Positions 43,518 through 51,585 of a stretch of 58,364 bases of DNA are shown piece after piece (position 1 is the stretch's first letter; each line of letters begins with the position of its first letter). The DNA comes from Neisseria shayeganii 871 (GTDB taxonomy: Bacteria > Pseudomonadota > Gammaproteobacteria > Burkholderiales > Neisseriaceae), in contig NZ_JH164926.1 of NCBI RefSeq assembly GCF_000226875.1, positions 305,281-363,644 of the forward strand, in the 5' to 3' direction. The position numbers were made by a program, and so were the translations under genes. A model generated the notes under the pieces. The model made no database searches and had not been told where the DNA came from. It saw only the letters and a list, made by a program, of their open reading frames with translations.

Positions 43518-44297
43518 ATGCCGCACCGCATCCCCCGCCATCAGAAAATCATCCAACTCGTGCGCGAAAACGGCTTCATGCCCATCGACGAACTGGCCCG
43601 CGACTTGGATGTGACCCCGCAAACCATCCGCCGCGACATCAACACCTTGTGCGAACAAAACATTCTGCGCCGCTATCACGGCGGCGCCGCTTTGGGCAGC
43701 AGCGTGGAGAACGAAGACTATTTCTCGCGCAAAAACAAGCTGCAAAGCGAAAAAGCCCACATTGCCGATTTGATCGCCGAGCACATTCCCGACAATGCCT
43801 CTTTGTTTATGAGCATCGGCACCACCATCGAAGCGGTGGCGCTGGCGCTGATCAAAAACCACAAAAACCTCTGCATCATCACCAACAATATCCACGTGGC
43901 CTCTATTGTTTCCAGCCGCCAAGACTACACCGTGATGATCACCTCCGGCGTGGTGCGGCCGGTGGACGGCGGCATCACCGGCGTGGCCACCATCGATTTT
44001 ATCAACCAGTTTAAAGTGGATTATGCCGTGCTCGGCGCTTCCAGCATCGAGCCGGACGGTTCCTTGTTGGATTTCGACTATAAAGAAGTCAGCGTGATGC
44101 AGGCAATGATGGCCAACGCTCGCCACCGCTATTTGGCCGTGGACCACAGCAAATTCGGCCGCAACGCTTTGGTGCGCATGGGCGACATCACCGAATTCCA
44201 CGCCCTGTTTACCGACGAACAACCCGGTGACGGCATCTGCAAAAAACTGGATGACGCCGGCGTGCGCTGGTATTTGGCCGACAAAGAAGACGAGTAG
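43518..44297 (+). CDS. DeoR/GlpR-family transcriptional regulator
   Basis: A 259-residue repressor of the DeoR type. The N-terminal winged helix-turn-helix (about residues 5-60) has HQKIIQLVRENGFMPIDELARDLDVTPQTIRRDI followed by the family NxLxxxxxLRRYHGGA block. The C-terminal effector domain is ISOCOT/ribose-isomerase-like (IGTTIEAVALAL, GVVRPVDGGITG, VDHSKFGRNALVR). GlpR of Neisseria and Pseudomonas is the closest group I recall. Effectors are usually sugar phosphates such as glycerol-3-phosphate. It is divergent from the aldehyde dehydrogenase. Confidence 0.9.
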   Translation: MPHRIPRHQKIIQLVRENGFMPIDELARDLDVTPQTIRRDINTLCEQNILRRYHGGAALGSSVENEDYFSRKNKLQSEKAHIADLIAEHIPDNASLFMSIGTTIEAVALALIKNHKNLCIITNNIHVASIVSSRQDYTVMITSGVVRPVDGGITGVATIDFINQFKVDYAVLGASSIEPDGSLLDFDYKEVSVMQAMMANARHRYLAVDHSKFGRNALVRMGDITEFHALFTDEQPGDGICKKLDDAGVRWYLADKEDE

Positions 44298-44465
44298 GTC
44301 TGCTTGGCGGACTGCCGGCACGGTCTTTATGAAGCGAATCCCAGCTCTAAAACAAATGCCGTCCGGTCCGCAATCCGACCGCCCCAAGCCGCCGAATGCT
44401 GTTATCATCACACCGCCCCAGGCTACCTGAAAACCCCAAAAAATAACCACCAGAGGAACCGAATT

Positions 44466-44876
44466 ATGTCTGTTTTAAAGCGCCCGGAAGAAGTGATCAT
44501 GGCCGTTATCTGCGCCTTATGGGTGGTGCTCACCTACTTCTGCGCCCGTTATTTCGGCGCGCCTTGGGAACGGGTTTTGCTGATCAGCGCCCTCACCCTG
44601 ATTGTTTTGGTGCCGGCCTTTCTACTGTGGCAGCGCAACCGCATCACTTGGCTGTGGCCGCTGTTTCTCGGCCTGTTGGTGGCCTGCTGGTGGCCGTTTC
44701 TTGATTGGTTGGCGATTAAAGACATCCCCCTCTCCAGCCTGCATGGCGACACCATCATCCTGCAGCGTCCGTGGTACGCCTCTTGGCCGTTTAAAGCGGC
44801 GCTGGCCCTGCTGCCGGTGATCGGCGGTTACGCTTGGATTTGGCAAGGCCGCCGCAAAGCCTTGCCCCCGGTGTGA
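44466..44876 (+). CDS. Hypothetical integral membrane protein
   Basis: A 136-residue protein with about four hydrophobic helices: VIMAVICALWVVLTYFCARY, VLLISALTLIVLVPAFLLW, LWPLFLGLLVACWWPFLDWL, and a last one near 110-128. A short basic tail follows (GRRKALPPV). AGAGGAA precedes the start. It stands alone with a terminator downstream. Function not recognised; similar small proteins occur in Neisseriaceae as far as I remember. Confidence 0.75.
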   Translation: MSVLKRPEEVIMAVICALWVVLTYFCARYFGAPWERVLLISALTLIVLVPAFLLWQRNRITWLWPLFLGLLVACWWPFLDWLAIKDIPLSSLHGDTIILQRPWYASWPFKAALALLPVIGGYAWIWQGRRKALPPV

Positions 44877-44928
44877 TGTCCGATTTACCAAACTTCTGGC
44901 GCCTACCTTAGGCAGACCGCATTGCCAT

Positions 44929-44961
44929 GCCCGACCAGCTTATGCAACTTAAAAGTCGGGC
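44929..44961 (+). terminator. Intrinsic terminator after the membrane-protein gene
   Basis: GCCCGAC at 44929-44935 pairs with GTCGGGC at 44955-44961, followed by TGTTTTGTG. The loop is long (19 nt). It lies about 50 bp after the stop codon. Confidence 0.6.
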
Positions 44962-45017
44962 TGTTTTGTGTTGATGGGCATAAGGGCTGCCCAAACAACC
45001 TCGCTTTCAGGTAGCCT

Positions 45018-45190
45018 GAGACCTTTGCAAAACCTCCGGATGTGGATGCCGTTCAAGGCGTAGCAGCGAACGTGAATGCCGGAAATCCCTGTGGGAAGAC
45101 ATATCATCTACAAGGCTAAGCAGGCAGGCAGTACCCATAGGGCATCAACGCACAACGCAGAAATACGCCGCAGATGGGGGCAAAGGTCTC
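45018..45190 (+). repeat. MITE-like element, copy F (long variant)
   Basis: A 173-bp element from GAGACCTTTGCAAAACCTCC to CAAAGGTCTC, with a small deletion near the right end. It has the long-variant segments (GGAAATCCCTGTGGGAAGA, CCCATAGGGCATCAACGC). The left end is flush with a DUS (45006-45017). Flanks are AGCCT on the left and AACCT on the right. On its right it abuts the middle of a proline/alanine-rich reading frame. Confidence 0.8.
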
Positions 45191-45515
45191 AACCTGCAAC
45201 GTTTGTCGCGTTGCGGCACCAACCGTTGGCGCACCTGTTTCGGCACCGCCTGCCGCCCCTGCGACTCCGGTATTACCTGACAGCCAAGCGCCTACCGCTC
45301 CCCCTGCGCCGCCCGCCGCTGCAGCTCCCGCCGCACCTGTACCGCTGGCACCTGTACCCGTGTCTACGGCCATCCCTGCGGCTCCGGTTATGGCGCCCGC
45401 CGCATCTACCGCACCTAGCGGTGTTGCCGCAGCGGCGGCTGTGCTGGCTGGCGGAGGTGTCGCCACATCTGAGCAGGTAAACGCTTTGTATAGTCAGCTT
45501 GGCTTGATTTCCTAA
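45191..45515 (+). pseudogene. Pro/Ala-rich open frame, 5' end replaced by MITE F
   Basis: The frame is open from inside the MITE to the stop at 45515. It encodes about 108 residues of Ala/Pro/Val repeats (APPAAPATPV, APVPLAPVPV) followed by a hydrophobic alanine run and EQVNALYSQLGLIS. There is no start signal of its own except an ATG inside the repeat (45174), so it is probably a gene fragment cut by the insertion. The composition resembles linker regions of phage or surface proteins. No family recognised. Confidence 0.5.
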
Positions 45516-45530
45516 TCTCATAACCGACAA

Positions 45531-45546
45531 CCCCGCTTCGGCGGGG
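45531..45546 (+). terminator. TTCG-loop hairpin
   Basis: CCCCGC at 45531-45536, loop TTCG, GCGGGG at 45541-45546. A compact stable hairpin between the two Pro/Ala-rich frames, 15 bp after the first stop codon. It lacks a T-run. Confidence 0.45.
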
Positions 45547-45559
45547 CATGGAGACAATT

Positions 45560-46126
45560 ATGCAACAAATCGACGACCCGCGTATTCCGTTGCGTTTCAC
45601 GCAGACCGAGGCCAAGACCGATGCGGCTTTACGCAATGGAGACTTGCCGCAGTGGCATCGGAACTTCCTCAACATGATGTGGTATGCGAGAATCCCGGCC
45701 TCAGTCTGGAATGACATTTACCTGCGTACTTCCAAATACACCAGCTTGAAGCTGATGAATGGCGAACCTGTCGAGCTGGATTCCGGACAAATCGCTGTCA
45801 TCGAACATTTGACCAACATCGCCAGCTCGCTATATACCGCCGGCGCGTTACCCTGTAAGGACACCAAGGCTATTGCCGGTGTCTTCAAGTTGGGTATGGA
45901 TAACGCTAACTATCCGCCACAACTGGAGCGGCTAACCGCCCGCGTCAAAGAGCTGGAGGCACAGCTCCCTCGTGAGGTCCCCGCCGCTACGACCACACCG
46001 AATATGCCGCCGCCCCCGCCGGTTGCTCCTGTAACGCCTACTTCGCCTGTTACGGCTCCTGCGATGCCCGCATCGACTCCTGTGGTACCCCCGCTGGTAC
46101 CCTCGCCCCCCCGAAGATTGAGGTAG
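45560..46126 (+). CDS. Unknown protein with Pro-rich C-terminus, possibly truncated
   Basis: A 188-residue frame. GGAG lies 7 bp before the ATG at 45560. The first 135 residues are a normal-looking soluble domain (MQQIDDPRIPLRFTQTEAKT, then QWHRNFLNMMWYARIPASVW) with a short helix at LERLTARVKELEAQL. The rest is Pro/Ala/Thr repeats. The frame stops at TAG 46124-46126, but the same frame remains open beyond it with matching Pro/Ala-rich sequence (to about 46280). That points to a nonsense or frameshift lesion around a C7 tract (46106-46112) and a C6 tract (46127-46132). A prophage origin is suspected, not shown. Confidence 0.6.
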   Translation: MQQIDDPRIPLRFTQTEAKTDAALRNGDLPQWHRNFLNMMWYARIPASVWNDIYLRTSKYTSLKLMNGEPVELDSGQIAVIEHLTNIASSLYTAGALPCKDTKAIAGVFKLGMDNANYPPQLERLTARVKELEAQLPREVPAATTTPNMPPPPPVAPVTPTSPVTAPAMPASTPVVPPLVPSPPRRLR

Positions 46127-46322
46127 CCCCCCGCTCCTACCGCGCCGGCGGCTACAATTGCGCCGCCGGTACCTCCTACTCCGGCCGATGATGTAACGCC
46201 TACTGCATCCATCCCGGCACCCGTAGCTCCGCCACCTGCCGCTAAAGATGCGGTAGCCAACCGCCTTGCATATCTTTGCTTCCTGTTGATTCTTTTACTT
46301 TCCAGCGCTTGTTTCCCCTCTT
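46127..46322 (+). pseudogene. Continuation of the Pro/Ala-rich frame after the stop
   Basis: Read in the same frame as the gene at 45560, this stretch gives APTAPAATIAPPVPPTPADD, then more Pro/Ala sequence and a hydrophobic segment LAYLCFLLILLLSSACFPS just before tsaC. It looks like the lost C-terminus of the upstream protein. The tsaC promoter must also lie here, but no clear box was found. Confidence 0.4.
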
Positions 46323-46886
46323 ATGCCCCGCATTCTGTCCGCCGCCGAAGCCCGCCGCCTGCGCAGCCACCTCAAGCGCGGCGGGCTGGTGGCTTATCCG
46401 ACCGAATCCAGTTACGGTTTGGGCTGCCTGCCCCAACACCCGCACGCGCTACGGTGCCTGATTCGCCTGAAAAAACGGCCCCAACACAAAGGACTGATTG
46501 TTATCGGCAGCAGCCTCTCCGATTTGCAGCCTTTGCTCGGCAGGCTACCTGAAACGCAGCGGCAATTGGCCGCACAAACATGGCCGGCGCCCGTTACCCT
46601 GCTTCTCCCCGCCCACCCTGCCCTGCCTGCCGCCCTGCGCGGCCGCCGCCGGCACAAACTGGCCGTGCGCGTCCCTGCCCATGCGGCGGCCAGAGAACTG
46701 TGCCGCTTGCTCGGCACGCCTTTGGTGTCCACCTCGTGCAACTTTGCCGGCCGGCGGCCCTGCCGCAGCGAACGCGAAGTGCGCCGCCAATTCGGCCGCC
46801 AAGTCGCTGTAATCCGCGGGCGCTGCGGCGGCGCCAAAACGCCCAGCCGCATCATCGACGCCGAAAGCGGCCGCCGCCTGCGCTAA
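46323..46886 (+). CDS. tsaC: L-threonylcarbamoyladenylate synthase (TsaC/YrdC family)
   Basis: A 187-residue enzyme that makes threonylcarbamoyl-AMP from threonine, bicarbonate and ATP, the first step of t6A37 modification of ANN-decoding tRNAs. The N-terminal block GGLVAYPTESSYGLGC, then KKRPQHKGLIVIGS (KRxxxxP-like), the WPAPVTLLLPA region and LVSTSCNFAGRRPCR are typical. No Shine-Dalgarno is obvious. It directly follows the decayed Pro-rich island. A DUS lies in the gene at 46542. Confidence 0.92.
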   Translation: MPRILSAAEARRLRSHLKRGGLVAYPTESSYGLGCLPQHPHALRCLIRLKKRPQHKGLIVIGSSLSDLQPLLGRLPETQRQLAAQTWPAPVTLLLPAHPALPAALRGRRRHKLAVRVPAHAAARELCRLLGTPLVSTSCNFAGRRPCRSEREVRRQFGRQVAVIRGRCGGAKTPSRIIDAESGRRLR

Positions 46887-46897
46887 ACCGCTCTTTC

Positions 46898-46932
46898 CGC
46901 ATACTTTGCTCTGAATCAAGGCAAAGTATGCG
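46898..46932 (+). terminator. 12-bp perfect inverted repeat between tsaC and folP
   Basis: CGCATACTTTGC at 46898-46909 pairs exactly with 46921-46932 around an 11-nt loop. It is 11 bp after the tsaC stop codon. The T-rich stretch that follows (TTTTCTTT) starts about 16 bp later, so it may be a weak terminator or an operator. Confidence 0.45.
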
Positions 46933-46969
46933 ATACAATCCCTCCCGTTTTCTTTCAGGTAGCCCCACT

Positions 46970-47827
46970 ATGCCGCACTCCGTCTGGCAGGCCGGACGTT
47001 TCCGCCTCACGCTCGACGCCCCCAAAATCATGGGCATCGTCAACCTTACCCCCGATTCCTTTTCCGATGGCGGCACGTATTCCGCCAACACACGCTCCGC
47101 CTTGGCGCACGCCGAACGCCTGCTGGCCGAAGGCGCCGATATACTCGACATCGGCGGCGAATCCACCCGGCCGGGCGCACCCTATGTTTCGCCCGAAACC
47201 GAATGGGCCCGCGTGGCACCGATTTTGGCTGAATTGGCCGCCTGGCAGGTGCCTATCAGCTTGGACAGCCGCCGCACGGCCGTGATGCGCCAAGCTTTGG
47301 CACACGGCTGGGCCGACATCATCAACGATGTTCAAGCCTTAGAAGACGAAGGCGCGGTGGCGCTGTTGGCCGAATATGCCGACACCGGCATTTGCCTGAT
47401 GCACATGCAGGGGCTGCCGGAAACCATGCAGCAGAATCCGCAATACGGCGATGTGGCTGCCGAAGTGGCAGGCTACCTGAAAACACGGGTGGCGCAATGC
47501 GAGGCCGCAGGCATAAGCCGAGCACGCCTGATGCTTGACCCCGGCTTCGGTTTCGGCAAAACCCTGGCCCACAATATCGAGCTGATGCAGCGCCTGCCCG
47601 AACTGGCGGCCGACACCGGCCTGCCGCTGCTGGTGGGCGTGTCGCGCAAGCGCATGATCGGCGAGCTGACCGGCGAAACCGATGCCGCCGCCCGCATACA
47701 TGGCAGCGTGGCGGCCGCCTTGGCCGCCGCGGCGCGCGGTGCTGCGGTGTTGCGCGTGCACGATATCAAAGCCACCGCCGATGCCCTGAAAGTATGGCAG
47801 GCCGTGGGGATCAGCGCCGCCGGCTGA
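46970..47827 (+). CDS. folP: Dihydropteroate synthase
   Basis: Condenses p-aminobenzoate with dihydropterin pyrophosphate in folate synthesis; target of sulfonamides. The 285-residue TIM-barrel protein has IMGIVNLTPDSFSDGG near residue 20, DIGGESTRPGA near 62, NDVQALED, LDPGFGFGKT, and GVSRKRMIGEL. The start MPHSVWQAGRFRL at 46970 is 4 bp after a DUS (46953-46965), whose AGGTAG may act as the ribosome binding site. An upstream in-frame start cannot be excluded. It is followed 179 bp later by glmM, the common folP-glmM order. Confidence 0.95.
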   Translation: MPHSVWQAGRFRLTLDAPKIMGIVNLTPDSFSDGGTYSANTRSALAHAERLLAEGADILDIGGESTRPGAPYVSPETEWARVAPILAELAAWQVPISLDSRRTAVMRQALAHGWADIINDVQALEDEGAVALLAEYADTGICLMHMQGLPETMQQNPQYGDVAAEVAGYLKTRVAQCEAAGISRARLMLDPGFGFGKTLAHNIELMQRLPELAADTGLPLLVGVSRKRMIGELTGETDAAARIHGSVAAALAAAARGAAVLRVHDIKATADALKVWQAVGISAAG

Positions 47828-48005
47828 AACGGACACAATCGAAATAGGCAAAGTGCCGAAGAACGCCCCCTGCCGCCAGCCCGAGGCCTGATTTTCCCGA
47901 TTTAACGGCACAGAAACTGGCACAAGCCCGGCCGCTGCTTTACAATTCGCCACTGCTCGGCCCAGCCGCATTTCCCGGACATTTGGACAATTAAGGACCC
48001 CGTAT

Positions 48006-49337
48006 ATGGCAAAAAAATATTTCGGTACCGACGGCGTACGCGGTGAAGTAGGCAAATTTCCAATCACGCCCGATTTCGTACTGAAATTGGCCTATGCGGC
48101 CGGACAAGTGCTGGTCAAACACGACGGCGAACACAAGCCTACCGTGCTCATCGGCAAAGATACCCGTATTTCCGGTTATATGCTGGAAACCGCTTTGGTG
48201 GCCGGCTTCACCGCCGCCGGCGTCAACGTCATTCAAACCGGCCCGCTGCCTACGCCGGGCGTGGCTTATCTCACCCGCGCCCTGCGCCTGTCGGCCGGGG
48301 TGATGATCTCCGCTTCCCATAACCATTACGCCGACAACGGCATCAAGTTTTTTGCCGAAGGCGGCGTGAAACTTTCCGACGAGCTGGAACAGGAAATCGA
48401 AGCGCAAATCGACCAGCCGATGCAGACCGTGCCTTCCGACCGTTTGGGCCGCGCCCGCCGCGTCAGCGGTGCCGACGACCGCTACATCGAATTCTGCAAA
48501 TCCACCTTCCCCGCCAATATGAACCTGCGCGGCTTGAAGCTGGTGGTGGACACCGCCAACGGTGCCGGCTACCACGTGGCGCCCAAAGTGTTTCACGAAC
48601 TGGGTGCGGATGTGGTGGAAATCGGCAACCAGCCCAACGGTTTCAACATCAACAATAAATGCGGCGCCACCCACCCGAAAGCCCTGCAAGCCGCGGTATT
48701 GCAGCATGAAGCCGATTACGGCATCGCTTTAGACGGCGACGGCGACCGCCTGATTATGGTTGACCGCCACGGCAAGGTGTATGACGGCGACAGCCTGATC
48801 TATGTGATTGCCAAAGCCCGTGCCAAAAGCGGCGTCGACATCGGCGGCGTGGTCGGCACCGTGATGACCAATATGGCGATGGAGCTGGCTTTGCAGGAGC
48901 AAGGCGTGGCCTTCTGCCGCGCCAAAGTGGGCGACCGTTATGTGTTGGAGCAGCTGCATCAGCGCGGTTGGCTGATCGGCGGTGAGGCCAGCGGCCATAT
49001 TCTGTGCATGGACAAACACAATACCGGCGACGGCACCATTTCTGCCCTGCAGGTATTGGCCGCCCTGCTAACCCTGGACGAAGACTTGGTCAGCGCCGTG
49101 GATTGGCAGCCTTTCCCGCAAACCATGATCAATGTGCGCATCGAAAAAGACAGCGATTGGGAAAAGGCTTCGGCCCAAGCCTTGGTTGAGGCGGAAGCCG
49201 AGTTGGCCGGACAGGGCCGCATCGTGTTGCGCGCATCGGGCACCGAGCCGGTGGTGCGCGTGATGGTGGAAGCGCAAAACGCCCGCCTGGCCCAACAGTG
49301 CGCCGAGCGCATTGCCCAAGCCATCCGCCCATCCTGA
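48006..49337 (+). CDS. glmM: Phosphoglucosamine mutase
   Basis: Converts glucosamine-6-phosphate to glucosamine-1-phosphate for peptidoglycan and LOS precursors. The 443-residue protein begins MAKKYFGTDGVRGEVG and has the phosphoserine loop GVMISASHNHYADNG (Ser102/Ser104), the metal loop ALDGDGDRLIMVD, the sugar loop GGEASGH, and the phosphate loop RASGTEPVVRVM. AAGGA precedes the start. A TACAAT box lies about 60 bp upstream at 47941-47946. folP is just upstream. Confidence 0.97.
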   Translation: MAKKYFGTDGVRGEVGKFPITPDFVLKLAYAAGQVLVKHDGEHKPTVLIGKDTRISGYMLETALVAGFTAAGVNVIQTGPLPTPGVAYLTRALRLSAGVMISASHNHYADNGIKFFAEGGVKLSDELEQEIEAQIDQPMQTVPSDRLGRARRVSGADDRYIEFCKSTFPANMNLRGLKLVVDTANGAGYHVAPKVFHELGADVVEIGNQPNGFNINNKCGATHPKALQAAVLQHEADYGIALDGDGDRLIMVDRHGKVYDGDSLIYVIAKARAKSGVDIGGVVGTVMTNMAMELALQEQGVAFCRAKVGDRYVLEQLHQRGWLIGGEASGHILCMDKHNTGDGTISALQVLAALLTLDEDLVSAVDWQPFPQTMINVRIEKDSDWEKASAQALVEAEAELAGQGRIVLRASGTEPVVRVMVEAQNARLAQQCAERIAQAIRPS

Positions 49338-49359
49338 CCGACGGAGACAGACAAATAAG

Positions 49360-50007
49360 ATGCTGGATATTTTAGAAGCCTTTTTTTCCGAATACGGCTA
49401 CGCCGCCGTCTTCTTGGTGCTGGTGGCCTGCGGTTTCGGCGTGCCGATTCCCGAAGACATTACCCTGATTGCCGGCGGCGTGATTTCCGGCCTCGGCCAC
49501 ACCAATGTACATGTGATGAACCTTGTCGGCCTGTTGGGCGTATTGGTGGGCGACGGCATGATGTTCCTGCTCGGCCGCCGATTCGGCCCGAATATTTTGA
49601 AAGTGCGCTTCGTCTCCAAGGTGATGACGCCCTACCGCTATGCACAAGTGCAGGAAAAATTTGCCAAATACGGCAACTGGGTATTGTTTGTGGCCCGTTT
49701 TTTGCCCGGCCTGCGTACCCCCATTTTCATCAGTGCCGGCATGAGCGGCAAAATATCGTTTTGGCGCTGGCTGGCGATGGACGGCTTCGCCGCCCTGATT
49801 TCTGTGCCTTTGTGGGTGTATTTGGGCTATTTCGGCGCCGCCAACAAAGACTGGCTGCTGGAAAAAGCCCATCAATTTCAATACGGCCTTTTTACCCTCA
49901 TCGGCATCGGTGCCGCCGTATTGTTTTATTTTTGGTGGCGCAAACGCCAACGCCGCCGTTTCTTCTACGCCAAACGCGAAGAATTGCGCCGCAAACGCCA
50001 ACGCTAA
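49360..50007 (+). CDS. DedA-family membrane protein
   Basis: A 215-residue inner-membrane protein of the DedA/SNARE-associated (VTT) family. Some members flip undecaprenyl phosphate or phospholipids. It shows the family motifs GFGVPIPEDITLIAGG (acidic residue in a re-entrant segment) and FVARFLPGLRTPIFISAGMSG (with the conserved Arg). About four to five membrane helices and a very basic C-terminal tail are visible. It begins 23 bp after glmM and may share its transcript. Confidence 0.9.
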   Translation: MLDILEAFFSEYGYAAVFLVLVACGFGVPIPEDITLIAGGVISGLGHTNVHVMNLVGLLGVLVGDGMMFLLGRRFGPNILKVRFVSKVMTPYRYAQVQEKFAKYGNWVLFVARFLPGLRTPIFISAGMSGKISFWRWLAMDGFAALISVPLWVYLGYFGAANKDWLLEKAHQFQYGLFTLIGIGAAVLFYFWWRKRQRRRFFYAKREELRRKRQR

Positions 50008-50022
50008 ACCGCTTTCAGCAGC

Positions 50023-50051
50023 TTTCAGGTAGCCTTTAAGGCTACCTGAAA
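50023..50051. terminator. Inverted DUS pair between dedA-like gene and speB
   Basis: TTTCAGGTAGCCT at 50023-50035 and AGGCTACCTGAAA at 50039-50051 form a hairpin with a 3-nt loop, 16 bp after the stop codon. Confidence 0.65.
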
Positions 50052-50097
50052 ACCCATTCCCACCCCTACCGCAAGCAATAACATAGAGGAACACATC

Positions 50098-51069
50098 ATG
50101 AGCCAAAACAAAATCTACGGCGACGGCGCCTTCCGCCGCGACGGCGTCATGGGCAGCATTGTCGAAAACACCTATGCCGGTGCATTATCGTTTATGCGCC
50201 GAACCTACACCCGCAATCTGGAAGGCGTGGACGTGGTGGTGTCCGGCGTGCCGCTGGATTTGGCCACCACCTTCCGCTCCGGCGCCCGCCTCGGCCCCGC
50301 CGCCATCCGCGCCGCCAGCGTACAATTGGCGGAATTGAATCTGTTTCCCTGGGGATTCGACCCCTTCGACGATCTGGCTGTCATCGATTACGGCGACTGC
50401 TGGTTTGACGCCCACAATCCGTGGACCATCCGCGAAACCATCAAACAGCACGCGCTGGACATCATCCAAAACAGCAACGCCAAAATGCTCACCTTCGGCG
50501 GCGACCACTACATCACCTATCCGCTCCTGCAGGCACATGCCGAAAAATACGGTAAACCCCTGAGCCTGCTGCATTTCGACGCTCATTGCGACACTTGGCC
50601 CGATGATGAGGAAGAATCGCTCAACCACGGCACCATGTTCTACAAAGCGGTGAAAAACGGCCTCATCGACCCGAAAACCTCGGCCCAAGTCGGCATCCGC
50701 ACCTGGAACAGCGACTTTATGGGCATGAACATGCTGTTTGCACCGTGGATTAACGAAAACGGCGTCGAGGCCACCATCAAGCGCATTTACGAAGTGGTGG
50801 GCGACAACCCGGTTTATCTCACCTTCGACATCGACTGCCTCGACCCCGCCTTCGCCCCCGGCACCGGCACCCCCGTGCCCGGCGGCCTTAATTCGCACAC
50901 CGCCTTGTCCATCATCCGCGGCCTAGGCGATTTGAACATCGTCGGCATGGACGTGGTGGAAGTGGCCCCGGCTTACGACAACGCCGAAATCACCGCCATC
51001 GCCGCCGCCCACGTGGCCGCCGATATGCTGTGTCTGATGCGCAATAAAAAAGTGAACGGTCAGTGGTAG
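50098..51069 (+). CDS. speB: Agmatinase (ureohydrolase family)
   Basis: A 323-residue manganese ureohydrolase. Metal-binding blocks are GGDHYITYP, LHFDAHCDTW and TFDIDCLDPAFAPGTGTPVPGG, all intact. Agmatinase splits agmatine to putrescine and urea. A guanidinobutyrase or similar activity is possible because these families are close. AGAGGAA precedes the start. No speA (arginine decarboxylase) lies in the window, so the agmatine source is elsewhere or external. It is flanked by DUS hairpins and probably monocistronic. Confidence 0.88.
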   Translation: MSQNKIYGDGAFRRDGVMGSIVENTYAGALSFMRRTYTRNLEGVDVVVSGVPLDLATTFRSGARLGPAAIRAASVQLAELNLFPWGFDPFDDLAVIDYGDCWFDAHNPWTIRETIKQHALDIIQNSNAKMLTFGGDHYITYPLLQAHAEKYGKPLSLLHFDAHCDTWPDDEEESLNHGTMFYKAVKNGLIDPKTSAQVGIRTWNSDFMGMNMLFAPWINENGVEATIKRIYEVVGDNPVYLTFDIDCLDPAFAPGTGTPVPGGLNSHTALSIIRGLGDLNIVGMDVVEVAPAYDNAEITAIAAAHVAADMLCLMRNKKVNGQW

Positions 51070-51101
51070 GCTGAAGACGCTTTTCTCGCGCACCGATACG
51101 C

Positions 51102-51153
51102 TTTCAGGTAGCCTGTTCCCCCGCCGTGACGGCAGGAAACAGGCTACCTGAAA
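51102..51153. terminator. Inverted DUS pair after speB
   Basis: TTTCAGGTAGCCT at 51102-51114 and AGGCTACCTGAAA at 51141-51153. An extra short stem (CCGCCGTGACGG region) lies between the arms. It separates speB from a convergent small gene. Confidence 0.55.
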
Positions 51154-51204
51154 TCTTTTGGGCGGCCGCGCCGCCGGTGTTGGGGCGCGGGCGGTGAGGG
51201 AAAA

Positions 51205-51585
51205 TCAGTATTTCATCAATGTTTCGTAAGCCCTGCGGTGCTGCGCTTCGCAAAATCTGAGCATGGCCTGCGGATCGCGCTGGAGGCGGCGCACTTCTTC
51301 GGCCACCGGCAACACATAAGCCTGCAGTTCCCGCTCAATGCGTTGGGCATTTGCGGCGTATTTGCCGGCCAGCAAATCTTCGCAACGCTGTGTCTGGCGC
51401 AAATGGTTTTCCAGCTTTTCCTCCGCCAGGGGCTGCGCGGGCGGTACGCCTGTGCAGCGCATGGGGAACACGACGATGTTCATATTGTCGCGGAAGATTT
51501 GGCTGCATTGCGCCAGTTCGTCGTCTTTGCCTTGCGCCCAAACGGCGGCCGGAAACAGCATCAAGGCGCATAACATTCTTTTCAT
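51205..51585 (-). CDS. Hypothetical periplasmic protein
   Basis: A 126-residue protein. Residues 1-18 (MKRMLCALMLFPAAVWAQ) form a signal peptide. The mature part is helical and charged, with four cysteines (DELAQCSQIF, FPMRCTGV, QTQRCEDLL, MLRFCEAQH) that could form two disulfides. No family recognised. It stands alone between speB and the methyltransferase gene. Confidence 0.7.
   Translation of the reverse strand: MKRMLCALMLFPAAVWAQGKDDELAQCSQIFRDNMNIVVFPMRCTGVPPAQPLAEEKLENHLRQTQRCEDLLAGKYAANAQRIERELQAYVLPVAEEVRRLQRDPQAMLRFCEAQHRRAYETLMKY

Noticed and set aside
45076..45480. 134-codon plus-strand frame starting within MITE F
   Set aside because: Arg/Leu/Pro/His-rich frame that begins inside the repeat; the frame giving the regular Ala/Pro repeats is the more plausible coding frame.
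47911..47946. Possible sigma-54 promoter upstream of glmM (TGGCAC)
   Set aside because: TGGCAC is not followed by TTGC at the required spacing; the TACAAT box fits a sigma-70 promoter better.
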